Positions 1 through 8,708 of a stretch of 39,195 nucleotides of DNA are shown one piece after another; position 1 is the stretch's first letter; each line of letters starts with the position of its first letter. The DNA comes from DATGUA01 sp035301545. Lineage in GTDB: Bacteria > Bacillota > Clostridia > Tissierellales > Tissierellaceae. A program made the translations under genes and the position numbers. The DNA lies in assembly GCA_035301545.1 (NCBI GenBank), contig DATGUA010000067.1:1-39195 (forward strand), given 5' to 3'. The notes under the pieces are model-generated. The model did not search any database. It was given only the letters and a program-made list of their open reading frames with translations, and had not been told where the DNA came from.

Positions 1-365
1 ATTATTTAGATATAAATAGTTTAGAAGTAGTAGAAGAACTACTTCTAAACTATAATGGGACTATTCTTTTAGTATCCCATGATAGGAAGTTGATAGAAAA
101 TGTAGCTGAAGAATTATTAATAATAAAGAACAAAAAAATAAGAAATTTCAAAGGAACTTATAAAGAATATTTGAAAGATAAAGTTAAACCTAAATTAAAT
201 ATGAAAGAAAAAGAAATTGAAGAAAAAATAATATTATTAAAAAACCAAATTTCATCATTGTTAGGACAGATTTCAATTGAAGAAAATCAAGAAAATAAAA
301 AAGAATTAGATAAAAGATATAAATTAAAATTAGAAGAATTAGAAAACTTAAAGAAAGATATATAA
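1..365 (+). CDS. ABC-F family ATPase, C-terminal part (5' end outside window)
   Basis: The reading frame is open from the window edge, so only about the last 120 residues are present. They begin just after where Walker B would lie, with YLDINSLEVVEELL (a D-loop of the NHLDI type seen in ABC-F proteins), followed by ILLVSHDRKLIENVA, which carries the H-loop histidine. The rest is a lysine- and glutamate-rich coiled coil ending in LEELENLKKDI, typical of ABC-F C-termini. ABC-F proteins have two ABC domains and no membrane segment; they act on the ribosome as translation factors or antibiotic-resistance proteins. Which subgroup this is cannot be told from the fragment. A TTG at 90 is only an internal codon. 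Confidence 0.85.
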   Translation, partial: YLDINSLEVVEELLLNYNGTILLVSHDRKLIENVAEELLIIKNKKIRNFKGTYKEYLKDKVKPKLNMKEKEIEEKIILLKNQISSLLGQISIEENQENKKELDKRYKLKLEELENLKKDI

Positions 366-375
366 ATAAATGTTT

Positions 376-550
376 ATTATAAGGGCTGGGAATCTAAAGA
401 AAGTCTTTTAGAGGGATGGACACATGGAGGGTAAGAGAGATAAGGCTAAATATTCAGTCTTTAGCTCTGAACTATGGGAACTACAGGCAAAATATTATAA
501 TTAATGAAAGAGATAAAAGCAAACTAAAATCAATTTTAGTTTGCTTTTGT
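376..550 (+). ncRNA. possible structured non-coding RNA (unidentified)
   Basis: This gene-free stretch stands out: positions 381-490 are about 42% G+C and G-rich, against below 30% around them, as is the RNase P RNA later in the window. Small hairpins can be drawn: CTAAAGA/TCTTTTAG near 394-411 and GCTAAA/TTTAGC near 445-464. It ends in the strong terminator at 515-548. No convincing protein is encoded; the longest frame with an ATG is 26 codons (424-504) without a good ribosome site. I could not assign it to a known riboswitch. It may be a stand-alone RNA, a 3' UTR element of the ABC-F gene, or a decayed gene. Confidence 0.35.
515..550 (+). terminator. intrinsic terminator
   Basis: A 16-base perfect inverted repeat (515-530 and 533-548) pairs AAAAGCAAACTAAAAT with its complement around a very tight turn and ends in TTTT. 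It separates the ABC-F gene and the G-rich block from the ABC exporter operon. Confidence 0.85.
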
Positions 551-607
551 TATTTAAGGTTTATTTAAGCTTGTCTTTATTAAGCTTTAAGTATGGTAGA
601 TTATAAT
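550..607 (+). promoter_or_regulatory. predicted promoter and repeat operator of the ABC exporter operon
   Basis: A perfect TATAAT lies at 602-607, 36 bases before the first exporter gene. The -35 position (about 579-584, ATTAAG) does not match TTGACA. Upstream are repeated TTTAAG-type half-sites: TTTAAG at 553-558 and again at 564-569, exactly 11 bases apart, then TTAAG at 580-584 and TTTAAG at 586-591. Tandem half-sites with an 11-base period are the usual target form of OmpR/PhoB-type regulators, and such a regulator is encoded about 2.8 kb downstream. That it binds here is inference. Confidence 0.45.
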
Positions 608-642
608 ATGTTTATAGTCAGAAAGTACAGGAGGAATAAAAA

Positions 643-1632
643 ATGGTTAATTGGGAAATTAAAAAGATATTTAAATCAAAGAATGGAATGATTGTAATAT
701 CATTGTTTCTTATTCTTTTAATGTCTATGGTATTTATAAAACCTAAGTCAAAGTTAATAGATAGCAAAGGAAATGAAAGAAAAATAAATATAAGAGAAGA
801 ATATGAGAGTAATCTAGAAGAATTAAAAATAGCTAGTCAAAGTGAAGGTAAAGATGAATTTTCAGTAGATATTAAAGAGATAGCTAATGATAAATTAAAT
901 GCTATGGAATCTGAAAAATATAAGGATACTAGATTTTGGAGAGTTTTTAATTATAGATCTAGCCATCCTTTTATGATACTTATCATGATTATAATCATAG
1001 CAGTACTTTTTTCTAATATATATACTGATGAAATAATATCAGGGGTAGATAGTTTGATTTTATCATCTAAAAATAGATATAAGGTTTTATATTCGAAGTT
1101 GGTTATTAGTATAGGAACGCCAATAGTTTTATATGCTGGATATTTAATAGCCCAGTTTATAACTACCTATATACAATATGGAAGGCCTATTAATGGAAGT
1201 CTCCAAGCTGTAAGAATAGTAGACATTCCATTACTGCTTAATGGGGCATATACAATATATAAGTTTATACTATTAAAAATAGGAATACTTTCAATAGTTT
1301 TAATAAGCCTATCTGTATTAGCAAGTTTAATTTCATTTATTAGTAAAAATTCTATACAGTCTATAAGTGGATTTTTAATGTTTATATTCTTAGGAAAGAT
1401 AGTGACACTAATTAAAGGCTTACCAAAATCTATAATGATGGTAATTTCAAGGATTAACTATATAGATTTATTATTTAAATTTAATGAATTTGCTTTAATG
1501 TATTCAGGAAAAGTAAAGCTGTTTTCTATAAATCTAGATATAACAAATTTATCTTTAAGTATTTTAATTGTCTTTTGTCTGATAGAAATATTTATATGTA
1601 GAATTATATTTAAGAAATTTATAACAAGATAA
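643..1632 (+). CDS. ABC-2 type transporter permease (first)
   Basis: This 329-residue membrane protein has a short basic N-terminus, a membrane segment at about 15-33, then a hydrophilic, probably external loop of about 75 residues, followed by about five further membrane segments (near 108-128, 148-168, 205-232, 240-257 and 300-320). That is the layout of ABC-2 family permeases, which pair with a separate ATPase to export or extract small molecules or peptides. AGGAGG lies about 8 bases before the ATG. The next gene, 18 bases on, is the ATPase, and a second permease follows. The substrate is unknown; the linked two-component genes hint at antimicrobial or envelope stress. Confidence 0.7.
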   Translation: MVNWEIKKIFKSKNGMIVISLFLILLMSMVFIKPKSKLIDSKGNERKINIREEYESNLEELKIASQSEGKDEFSVDIKEIANDKLNAMESEKYKDTRFWRVFNYRSSHPFMILIMIIIIAVLFSNIYTDEIISGVDSLILSSKNRYKVLYSKLVISIGTPIVLYAGYLIAQFITTYIQYGRPINGSLQAVRIVDIPLLLNGAYTIYKFILLKIGILSIVLISLSVLASLISFISKNSIQSISGFLMFIFLGKIVTLIKGLPKSIMMVISRINYIDLLFKFNEFALMYSGKVKLFSINLDITNLSLSILIVFCLIEIFICRIIFKKFITR

Positions 1633-1650
1633 AATTAGGAGGAATTAAGA

Positions 1651-2538
1651 ATGAATAGACTGGAAATAAGAAATTTAACAAAATCTTATGGAAATAGAAA
1701 TGTAAATAAAGATATAAATCTTACACTAGAAAATGGAGTATATGGTCTCTTAGGGCCTAATGGATCAGGAAAAACAACTCTTATGAGGCAGATTGCTACA
1801 TTAGCTAAACCTACAAAAGGAGAAATAATATATAACGGTAAGGAAATTTATAAAATGGATGATGAATATAGAGGAGTTATAGGTTATTTACCACAAGAAT
1901 TTGGAGTTTATAAAAACTTCTCTGCTAGGAAATTTTTAAAATATATAGCAGCATTAAAAGGATTAGATAAAAAAGATGTAAATAAAAAGGTAGATGAGTT
2001 ATTAGACTTAGTTGGATTGTATGACGTGAGAAATAAAGGAGTTGGAAAATTTTCAGGTGGAATGAAAAGAAGAATAGGAATTGCCCAAGCTTTATTAAAT
2101 GACCCTAAAATAATAATATTAGATGAGCCAACAGCAGGACTAGATCCTCAAGAAAGGACAAGATTTAGAAATCTATTATCAGATATATCTAAAGATAAAA
2201 TAATAATACTTTCAACTCATATAGTTTCTGATATAGAATCTATTGCAAAAGAGACTATTATGATAAAAAATGGTGAAATAATAATGGTGGGATCTAATAG
2301 GGAAATTTTATCTGATATGGATGGAAAGGTATATACTATAAAAATCCATGATGAAGATAAGATAGAAGAAATAAGGAGAAAGTATAAAGTAGTTAATTTA
2401 CAACGTGGAATGGATTATACCGAGCTTAGAATTGTAAGTGATAAATCTATTGATTATGAAGATTCACAAGTGGCAATGCCAAGATTTGAGGATGTTTATA
2501 TGTTTTACTTTGATTTAGAAAATACAAAGGAGGTGTAA
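1651..2538 (+). CDS. ABC transporter ATP-binding protein
   Basis: A 295-residue cytoplasmic ATPase that powers the two flanking permeases. Visible motifs are Walker A GPNGSGKTT (residues 35-43), Q-loop PQEFG (81-85), signature FSGGMKRR (134-141), Walker B IIILDEP (154-160) and the switch histidine in LSTHIVSD (H190). The last 75 or so residues form an extra C-terminal domain seen in many ABC-2 exporter ATPases. The ribosome site is AGGAGG. The gene ends 2 bases before the second permease, whose ribosome site (AGGAGGTG) lies inside this gene's 3' end, so the two are probably translationally coupled. Confidence 0.9.
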   Translation: MNRLEIRNLTKSYGNRNVNKDINLTLENGVYGLLGPNGSGKTTLMRQIATLAKPTKGEIIYNGKEIYKMDDEYRGVIGYLPQEFGVYKNFSARKFLKYIAALKGLDKKDVNKKVDELLDLVGLYDVRNKGVGKFSGGMKRRIGIAQALLNDPKIIILDEPTAGLDPQERTRFRNLLSDISKDKIIILSTHIVSDIESIAKETIMIKNGEIIMVGSNREILSDMDGKVYTIKIHDEDKIEEIRRKYKVVNLQRGMDYTELRIVSDKSIDYEDSQVAMPRFEDVYMFYFDLENTKEV

Positions 2539-2540
2539 AA

Positions 2541-3299
2541 ATGATTACACTTATAAAGGCAGAAATTAGAAAAATGCTATTTAGAAAAGGAGTTTTAATA
2601 AGCTGGATAATATCTCTCTTATTAGGAACAGTACTAATTCACAATGGAACAGTAAGTGAGGTTTATGCAGATACTTTCTTCAAAAGTTATGGCTATACTC
2701 CTATAATAGGACTGCTTATGTTTATGATTTTGTCTGGTTCTTATACTATAGAATATGATTCTAATATGAAAGATTTAATAAATTCTACAAAAAACGGAAA
2801 GAAGAAGTTAGTTATAGCAAAGGCAATAGGGGCAGGTATAGCAGCTTCTATTGTAAATGTATCTATAGTCATAATTATATATTTAGATGCTGTAAGAAAA
2901 GCAGGACCTGAAGGTCTTTATATGCCATTAAAGGATTTGTGGTATTTTAGTGAAACAAATTCAGATTTAAATGTATTACAGATGATGATAATAGTAATTA
3001 TTTCAGTTATAATAGGATCATTTTTCTTTGCACAATTAGGCCTATATCTATCATCTAGAAGTAAATCAGCTACTATGCCATTTATTGTAGGTGGACTAAT
3101 TATGGGAACTCCATATATATTACAGGGATTTATACCAGCTGAAATAAACATCTTTACTCCATTATCCGGAATGATGTCATCAGAAATAATTAGGAATAAT
3201 GGAGGTCCTTCAGTGTATCTGTTTCAAGGCATTGTATTAATAGTAGGTGGCATAACTTTTTACAAGCTAAGCTATAATAGGTTTATTAATGAAAATTAA
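2541..3299 (+). CDS. ABC-2 type transporter permease (second)
   Basis: A 252-residue membrane protein with about six hydrophobic segments: near 18-35, 55-72, 92-112, 145-168, 175-195 and 225-243. The N-terminus (MITLIKAEIRKMLFRKG) is a basic amphipathic start common in ABC-2 permeases. It completes a permease-ATPase-permease cassette; the two permeases differ in length and sequence and may form a heterodimer. It is followed by a terminator, which ends the operon before the response regulator gene. Confidence 0.75.
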   Translation: MITLIKAEIRKMLFRKGVLISWIISLLLGTVLIHNGTVSEVYADTFFKSYGYTPIIGLLMFMILSGSYTIEYDSNMKDLINSTKNGKKKLVIAKAIGAGIAASIVNVSIVIIIYLDAVRKAGPEGLYMPLKDLWYFSETNSDLNVLQMMIIVIISVIIGSFFFAQLGLYLSSRSKSATMPFIVGGLIMGTPYILQGFIPAEINIFTPLSGMMSSEIIRNNGGPSVYLFQGIVLIVGGITFYKLSYNRFINEN

Positions 3300-3320
3300 T
3301 ATAAAGTAAGAATGATAAGG

Positions 3321-3353
3321 GAACCAAACAACTTTAGTATTGGTTCTTTTTTT
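3321..3353 (+). terminator. intrinsic terminator
   Basis: GAACCAA (3321-3327) pairs with TTGGTTC (3340-3346), followed by seven T. It closes the ABC exporter operon. Confidence 0.75.
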
Positions 3354-3425
3354 ATATGGTATAATTAATATATATTATCAAGGGTATTATAGTAATATTA
3401 GGAAGATATTATAGGAGTGTTTCAT

Positions 3426-4139
3426 ATGAATGATTTATTAAATTATGGGAAAATATTAATAATAGATGATGAAGAGGATATATTAAAACTTCTGTCGACA
3501 GTATTTAAAAAAGAGGGGCTTAAAAATATTTATACAGCTGGTGATGCAGAAGAGGGATATACTTTATTTGAAAAGGAAGATCCGGATATTATTCTTTTAG
3601 ATATTATGTTACCAGATGGAGATGGCTATGAGGTCTGTAAAAGGATTAGAGAAATATCTAATCTTCCGATTTTATTTATGTCAGCAAAGGCAGAGGAAAT
3701 TGATAGGATATTAGGATTTGCCTTAGGGGGAGATGACTATATAACCAAGCCCTTTAGTCCTAAAGAAGTTGCATATAGAGTAAAAGCACATTTAAGAAGA
3801 AATAAATATAGTAATAAAGAGGAAAGTAATGAACTGCTTAAGCTCGGACCATTTAAAATAGATAAATCTAGAGTAGAAGTTAGGAAAAATAATGAATTAA
3901 TAGAATTTAAGCCAAAAGAATATAAAATGTTTATATATATGGTAGAACATCCTAATCAGATTCTGAGTAAAGAACAAATATGTAGTGAAGTCTGGGGAGA
4001 AGACTATATAGGTTTTGATAATACTATAATGGTTCATATAAGAAAGTTAAGGGAAAGAATTGAAGATGATCCTTCTGATCCAAAGTATATTATTAATATA
4101 AGAGGATTAGGATATAAGTTGGTTATAGAGGATGAATAG
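3426..4139 (+). CDS. OmpR-family response regulator
   Basis: A DNA-binding regulator of 237 residues from the ATG at 3426. The GTG at 3417 overlaps the AGGAG ribosome site, which is correctly spaced for the ATG, so the ATG is preferred. The receiver domain (about 7-123) has the acidic pair in IIDDEED, phospho-acceptor D59 in LLDIMLPDGDG, the conserved S86 region and K108 in ITKPF. The C-terminal winged helix (about 140-235) has the usual pattern ILSKEQICSEVW, then HIRKLRERIEDDP and IRGLGYKL. The kinase gene follows after 2 bases. By position it likely controls the ABC exporter operon upstream; that is inference. Confidence 0.93.
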   Translation: MNDLLNYGKILIIDDEEDILKLLSTVFKKEGLKNIYTAGDAEEGYTLFEKEDPDIILLDIMLPDGDGYEVCKRIREISNLPILFMSAKAEEIDRILGFALGGDDYITKPFSPKEVAYRVKAHLRRNKYSNKEESNELLKLGPFKIDKSRVEVRKNNELIEFKPKEYKMFIYMVEHPNQILSKEQICSEVWGEDYIGFDNTIMVHIRKLRERIEDDPSDPKYIINIRGLGYKLVIEDE

Positions 4140-4141
4140 AT

Positions 4142-5551
4142 ATGAATTTAAAAATAACAGGAAGATTTATTCTAACAGTAGCATTAGTTACAATTATTGT
4201 TATTATTATTAATATAAGTATAGGAATAATTTATGGGTTTAATAAGGGAAATAATATTGATGGAACAGATGAAATAGCTTATTTTTCATTAGAGGATTTC
4301 ACAGATGAATTTAGTAAATACTTATTGAATGACGGAGAGCAAATATATATTCATAAGGATGGAGAAGAAATTTTACAAAAGTATAATGCTTGGATACAGG
4401 TTTTAGATGAAGATGGGAATGAAGTTTATAGTTATGAAAAACCTATTAAAGTTAAAGAGAGCTATAATCCTATGGAATTAATCCATGCGTACAAATACAG
4501 TTTAGCTGAAACTGAGTCTACAATATTTATATCAGAAAAGGATTTTCCTAATAAGAATCATAGTTATATTATAGGATTTCCATATGAAAAGGTTGGAAGG
4601 ATTGTCTTTTCCTATGAGGATGATAAACTATATAATACTATAAGGGATGGGATCTCTATGGTTTTATTTGTAAGTATTATTATAGCATTATTATTTGGTT
4701 ATTTATTTAGTAGAAGACTTACAAAGCCATTAGAAGGAATAATAGGAGATGTTCAAAATCTTTCTCAAGGACAGTATAATTTACAGAGGGAAGAAAAGGG
4801 AATTTATAAACAAATCTATAAAAATATAAATAATTTATCTAAAAGACTTAGAAGTAATGAAGAAGAAAGAAAGAACTTAGATAATATGAGAGAAGAATGG
4901 ATAGCAAATATTTCTCATGACATAAAAACACCATTAGTATCTATAAAAGGATATGCTGAGACTTTATCTAATGAAGAATATGAATTTACTAGAGGGGAAA
5001 TAAAGGAATATAGTGAAATAATAGAAAATAAATCTGATTATATAAAAGAACTTATAGATGATTTAAATCTAAGTACTAGATTAAAGAATAAGGCATTGAC
5101 CTTAAACCTAGAAAACATAAATATTGTATCTTTAGTAAGGGAAATTATAATAGATATTTTAAATAATCCTAAAAATAGTAAGGTGAATATTGAGTTTTCA
5201 ACTAGGAAACAGGTAATAGAAAAAGATCTAGATAAAATATTAATAAAAAGAGTTATTACTAATATCTTGTATAATTCTATAATCCATAATAATGAAGATA
5301 TTAATATAAAGGTAAAAATAGAAAAAAGTGATAAGGTTCATATATGGATAATTGATGATGGAAAGGGCATTAAAGATGAAGATCTAAAATACATTTTTGA
5401 AAGATACTATAGAGGAACAAATACCGGACAGATCCATAAAGGTTCTGGACTTGGTATGGCTATAGCAAAGGATATCATAAAAGCACATAATGGTTCTATT
5501 GATATAAAAAGTCAAATTGGAGTAGGAACTGAAATTGAGATTATTCTATAA
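4142..5551 (+). CDS. sensor histidine kinase
   Basis: A 469-residue membrane kinase, partner of the preceding regulator. The first membrane segment is about 8-30, followed by an external sensor region of about 140 residues and a second membrane segment near 172-190 (MVLFVSIIIALLFGYLF). A HAMP linker follows (FSRRLTKPLEGI). The dimerisation/phospho-acceptor motif is ANISHDIKTPLVSIKGY with H259. The ATPase domain shows the N box (ITNILYNSIIHN), G1 (IDDGKGI), F box (FERYYRG) and G2 (GSGLGMAIAK). The external domain is much larger than in the small BceS-type kinases that sense only through a transporter, so direct ligand sensing is possible. Confidence 0.93.
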   Translation: MNLKITGRFILTVALVTIIVIIINISIGIIYGFNKGNNIDGTDEIAYFSLEDFTDEFSKYLLNDGEQIYIHKDGEEILQKYNAWIQVLDEDGNEVYSYEKPIKVKESYNPMELIHAYKYSLAETESTIFISEKDFPNKNHSYIIGFPYEKVGRIVFSYEDDKLYNTIRDGISMVLFVSIIIALLFGYLFSRRLTKPLEGIIGDVQNLSQGQYNLQREEKGIYKQIYKNINNLSKRLRSNEEERKNLDNMREEWIANISHDIKTPLVSIKGYAETLSNEEYEFTRGEIKEYSEIIENKSDYIKELIDDLNLSTRLKNKALTLNLENINIVSLVREIIIDILNNPKNSKVNIEFSTRKQVIEKDLDKILIKRVITNILYNSIIHNNEDINIKVKIEKSDKVHIWIIDDGKGIKDEDLKYIFERYYRGTNTGQIHKGSGLGMAIAKDIIKAHNGSIDIKSQIGVGTEIEIIL

Positions 5552-5632
5552 GTATATATTATATAATTACTTATATTAAAAGGGGACTTAATCCTTGAAA
5601 ATTAATTAAATTTTAATAGGGTTATTAATTCT

Positions 5633-5663
5633 AAAGAGACGCTACCAAGCTATCTCTTTTTTA
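5633..5663 (+). terminator. intrinsic terminator
   Basis: AAAGAGA (5633-5639) pairs with TCTCTTT (5653-5659), with an inner GCT/AGC pairing, followed by T-rich sequence. It ends the two-component operon. Confidence 0.7.
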
Positions 5664-5665
5664 TT

Positions 5666-5694
5666 ATGTCATTAATTTCATTCTATGATATAAT
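5666..5694 (+). promoter_or_regulatory. predicted sigma-A promoter of prmA
   Basis: ATGTCA (5666-5671, four of six matches to TTGACA), a 17-base spacer and a perfect TATAAT (5689-5694) lie 33 bases before the prmA start, just after the preceding terminator. Confidence 0.55.
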
Positions 5695-5726
5695 TATTTA
5701 TACTTACATAAAGGAAGTGTATATAA

Positions 5727-6641
5727 ATGAAATGGATCCAAGTAGTAGTTAAAACTTTTACAGAAAGTGAAGACTATGTATCTGCAATATTATATGAAGC
5801 TGGAGCCGATGGATTAGAAATTGAAGATCCGCAGGATATTATAAATCTAGTTGAAAATCCTAGAAATGACTGGACTATTGTAGAAGCAAGTTTAATAAAA
5901 GGCAATGTAGAGGATATATATATAAGAGCATATTTCCCAAAATCTAAGAAGTTCGATAATATAAAAGAATTTATAATAAATAATATTGATAAATCTCATG
6001 GTGAAATAAGTTTTAATGAAATAAATGATAATGATTGGTCTGAATCATGGAAGAAATATTATAAACCTTTAAGAATTGGTAAAAATATAGTAATAAAACC
6101 TTCTTGGGAAGATTTTGATATAGAGTTTGATGATATAATGATAGAATTAGATCCAGGTATGGCTTTTGGAACTGGGACTCATGAAACTACTATAATGTGT
6201 ACAGAGGCTCTAGAATCATTTGTAAGCCGTGATAATAAAGTATATGATATTGGATGTGGTAGTGGTATACTTAGTATAGTGGGAGCTAAATTAGGAGCAT
6301 CTAATGTAATAGGAGTAGATTTAGATCCTAATAGTATAAAAGTATCAAAAGAAAATATTAAAATAAATAATGTAGAAGATAAAGTAGAGATTGTAGAAGG
6401 AAATCTTTTAGATGTAATAAAAGATAAGGCTGATATAATAGTATCTAATATTTTAGCTGAAGTAATAGCGGGAATGACTGGAGATGTAAGAAAATACTTA
6501 GTAGATGATGGAGTATTTATAACTTCTGGAATAATTCTAGATAAAATAGATTTAGTTAAAGATTCTTTAATAGAAAATAAATTTACCATATTAGAAACTA
6601 GGACCTTAGGGAAATGGGCATGTATAATTGCTAGGAAGTAG
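5727..6641 (+). CDS. prmA: ribosomal protein L11 methyltransferase
   Basis: PrmA methylates ribosomal protein L11 using S-adenosylmethionine. At 304 residues it has the usual length. The N-terminal substrate-recognition domain (about 1-100) contains EAGADGLEIEDP. The linker and catalytic part has LDPGMAFGTGTHETT (141-155), SAM motif I VYDIGCGSGIL (172-182), the acidic residues of GVDLDP (196-201) and the catalytic-loop sequence NILAEVI near 241. In B. subtilis prmA follows dnaJ; here an ABC exporter and two-component system lie upstream instead. rsmE follows after 9 bases. Confidence 0.95.
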   Translation: MKWIQVVVKTFTESEDYVSAILYEAGADGLEIEDPQDIINLVENPRNDWTIVEASLIKGNVEDIYIRAYFPKSKKFDNIKEFIINNIDKSHGEISFNEINDNDWSESWKKYYKPLRIGKNIVIKPSWEDFDIEFDDIMIELDPGMAFGTGTHETTIMCTEALESFVSRDNKVYDIGCGSGILSIVGAKLGASNVIGVDLDPNSIKVSKENIKINNVEDKVEIVEGNLLDVIKDKADIIVSNILAEVIAGMTGDVRKYLVDDGVFITSGIILDKIDLVKDSLIENKFTILETRTLGKWACIIARK

Positions 6642-6650
6642 GATGATAAA

Positions 6651-7409
6651 ATGCATAGATTTTTTGTAGAACCAGATCAGGTATATAATGATCATATAAA
6701 TATTTTAGGGCAAGATATAAAACATATAAAAAATGTTCTTAGATTAAAAGAAAATGATAAAATAGAGATTGCTTGTGAAGGTATAAATTATTATGGGGAA
6801 ATATCTTCTTTTGAAGATGATAAAGTCAAAGTAGATATAATTTCCAAGGAAGAAGGAGTTAATGAACCAAATATAGATATAGTTTTATATCAAGGATTAG
6901 CTAAAGGAAATAGAATGGATTATATTATTCAAAAAGGAACTGAAGTTGGGATAAAAGAATTTTATATAGTAGATACTAAAAGAACTATTGTAAAGATTAA
7001 GAATAAAAAGAAAGAAAAATCAAGGATCAATAGGTTACAGTCTATAGGAGAAGAGGCAGCTAAACAAACTAAAAGAGATTATATACCTAAGGTGAATGGT
7101 ATATTAAAATTTAACGATATGGTTGAATTATTAAAAGATGAGAAAAATATATTAGTTCCTTATGAAAATGAGGAACAGTTAAGTATTGGCCAAGTTTTGA
7201 AAGATATTAAAATTAGAAAAAATGAAAATAAAAGAATAAATTTAATTATCGGATCTGAAGGTGGATTTGAAGATAAAGAAATTAATGATTTAAAAAATAT
7301 AGGTGGAGATATATTTACTTTAGGAAATAGAATTTTGAGGACAGAAACAGCAGGTGTAGTAGCATCTACTATAATTTTATATGATTTAGGGAATATAGGG
7401 GTGATATAA
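6651..7409 (+). CDS. rsmE: 16S rRNA (uracil-1498-N3)-methyltransferase
   Basis: RsmE methylates U1498 of 16S rRNA. The 252-residue protein shows an N-terminal PUA-like part (about 1-70, starting MHRFFVEPDQV) and a SPOUT methyltransferase domain ending in the family motifs IIGSEGGF (near 200) and LGNRILRTETA (near 224-234), which form the knotted SAM site. Its stop codon overlaps the start of mtaB by one base (TAATG), so the two are translationally coupled. The order prmA-rsmE-mtaB is that of B. subtilis yqeT-yqeU-yqeV. Confidence 0.95.
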   Translation: MHRFFVEPDQVYNDHINILGQDIKHIKNVLRLKENDKIEIACEGINYYGEISSFEDDKVKVDIISKEEGVNEPNIDIVLYQGLAKGNRMDYIIQKGTEVGIKEFYIVDTKRTIVKIKNKKKEKSRINRLQSIGEEAAKQTKRDYIPKVNGILKFNDMVELLKDEKNILVPYENEEQLSIGQVLKDIKIRKNENKRINLIIGSEGGFEDKEINDLKNIGGDIFTLGNRILRTETAGVVASTIILYDLGNIGVI

Positions 7410-8704
7410 TGGACAGAGTAGCATTTCATACATTAGGATGTAAGGTTAATCAATATGAAACTGAAGCTATGGAAAAACTATTTCAAGAAAAGGATTATGA
7501 AATAGTTTTAGAAAATGAAGTAGCAGATATATATATAATAAATACATGTACAGTTACAAATCTATCTGATAGAAAGTCTAGACAGTTTATTAGGAGAGCA
7601 AAAAGGACAAATAATGATTCAGTAGTAGCAGTAGTAGGCTGTTATTCCCAAGTGTCTCCTGATGATGTAGAAAGTATAGAAGAAGTAGATATTGTAATAG
7701 GAACTAGTGATAGGAATAAAATAGTAGAATTATGTGAAGAAGCTAGACAAAAAAATAAAAAGTTTAATATAGTGAGAGATATTAATACATATGATGGTTT
7801 TGAAGAAATATCTGTAGATGAAATGGAATCAAAAACTAGAGCTTATATGAAGATTCAAGATGGATGTACTCAATTCTGCACATATTGTATTATTCCATAT
7901 GCAAGAGGGCCTATTAGAAGTAGGAAAATTGAAGATATAATAAATGAAGCTGAAAATCTAGCTAACAAAGGATTTAAAGAAATAATTTTAACTGGAATCC
8001 ATGTAGCTTCTTATGGAAAAGATTTAGGAAATATAGATTTAAAGGATGTTATAAAAGAAATATCTATTATAGATGGAATTGAAAGGATTAGATTAAGTTC
8101 TATAGAACCTAATTTAATAGATGATGATTTTATGAGAGTACTAGTAGATACAGATAAAGTATGTAACCATTTCCATTTGTCATTACAAAGTGGATCTAAT
8201 CCTATATTAAGAAGAATGAATAGAAGATATACTAGAGAAGAATTTAAAGAAAAAATAGATATTATAAGAAAATATATGCCAGATGCAGGTATTACTACAG
8301 ATATAATTGTAGGTTTTCCTGGCGAAACTGATGAAATGTTTGAAGAAACAGTAGAACTTGTAAAAGATATAAGATTTTCTAAGATACATGTATTTAAATA
8401 TTCACCAAGGGAAGGAACAGCTGCAGCTAGATTTAAGGATCAAATTAATGGTAATATTAAAAACGAAAGAAGTAAGACTTTAATTGAATTAGAAGAAAAA
8501 TTAAGTAATGAATTTAACGAGAAATTTATAGATAAAAATATAGATGTATTATATGAAGAGAAAAGAGGCAATTATTATGAAGGATACACAAGTAATTATA
8601 TAAGGATGAAATCTAAATCTAGTAGTGATATAATAAATAGTATAGTAGAAACAAAAGTAATAGAAAATGAAAAAGGTAATTTAATTGGTGAAATTAGGAG
8701 GTGA
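7409..8704 (+). CDS. mtaB: tRNA N6-threonylcarbamoyladenosine (t6A37) methylthiotransferase
   Basis: MtaB is a radical-SAM enzyme that adds a methylthio group to t6A at position 37 of ANN-decoding tRNAs. The 431-residue protein has the N-terminal cluster cysteines C11 (GCKVNQYE), C47 (NTCTVTN) and C78 (VGCYSQ), then the radical-SAM CxxxCxxC as C153, C157 and C160 in CTQFCTYCIIPYARG. A C-terminal TRAM domain follows (about 370-431). The opening HTLGCKVNQYET separates MtaB from MiaB and RimO. The 3' end contains AGGAGGTGA, the ribosome site of the next gene. Confidence 0.95.
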   Translation: MDRVAFHTLGCKVNQYETEAMEKLFQEKDYEIVLENEVADIYIINTCTVTNLSDRKSRQFIRRAKRTNNDSVVAVVGCYSQVSPDDVESIEEVDIVIGTSDRNKIVELCEEARQKNKKFNIVRDINTYDGFEEISVDEMESKTRAYMKIQDGCTQFCTYCIIPYARGPIRSRKIEDIINEAENLANKGFKEIILTGIHVASYGKDLGNIDLKDVIKEISIIDGIERIRLSSIEPNLIDDDFMRVLVDTDKVCNHFHLSLQSGSNPILRRMNRRYTREEFKEKIDIIRKYMPDAGITTDIIVGFPGETDEMFEETVELVKDIRFSKIHVFKYSPREGTAAARFKDQINGNIKNERSKTLIELEEKLSNEFNEKFIDKNIDVLYEEKRGNYYEGYTSNYIRMKSKSSSDIINSIVETKVIENEKGNLIGEIRR

Positions 8705-8708
8705 ATCT

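Noticed and set aside
424..504. 26-codon ORF in the G-rich block
   Set aside because: No well-placed ribosome site and no recognisable sequence; the region fits an RNA better, though a peptide cannot be excluded.
6179..6589. 136-codon open frame on the - strand inside prmA
   Set aside because: It is antisense to strongly conserved PrmA motifs; a low-complexity, serine/isoleucine/leucine-rich shadow.
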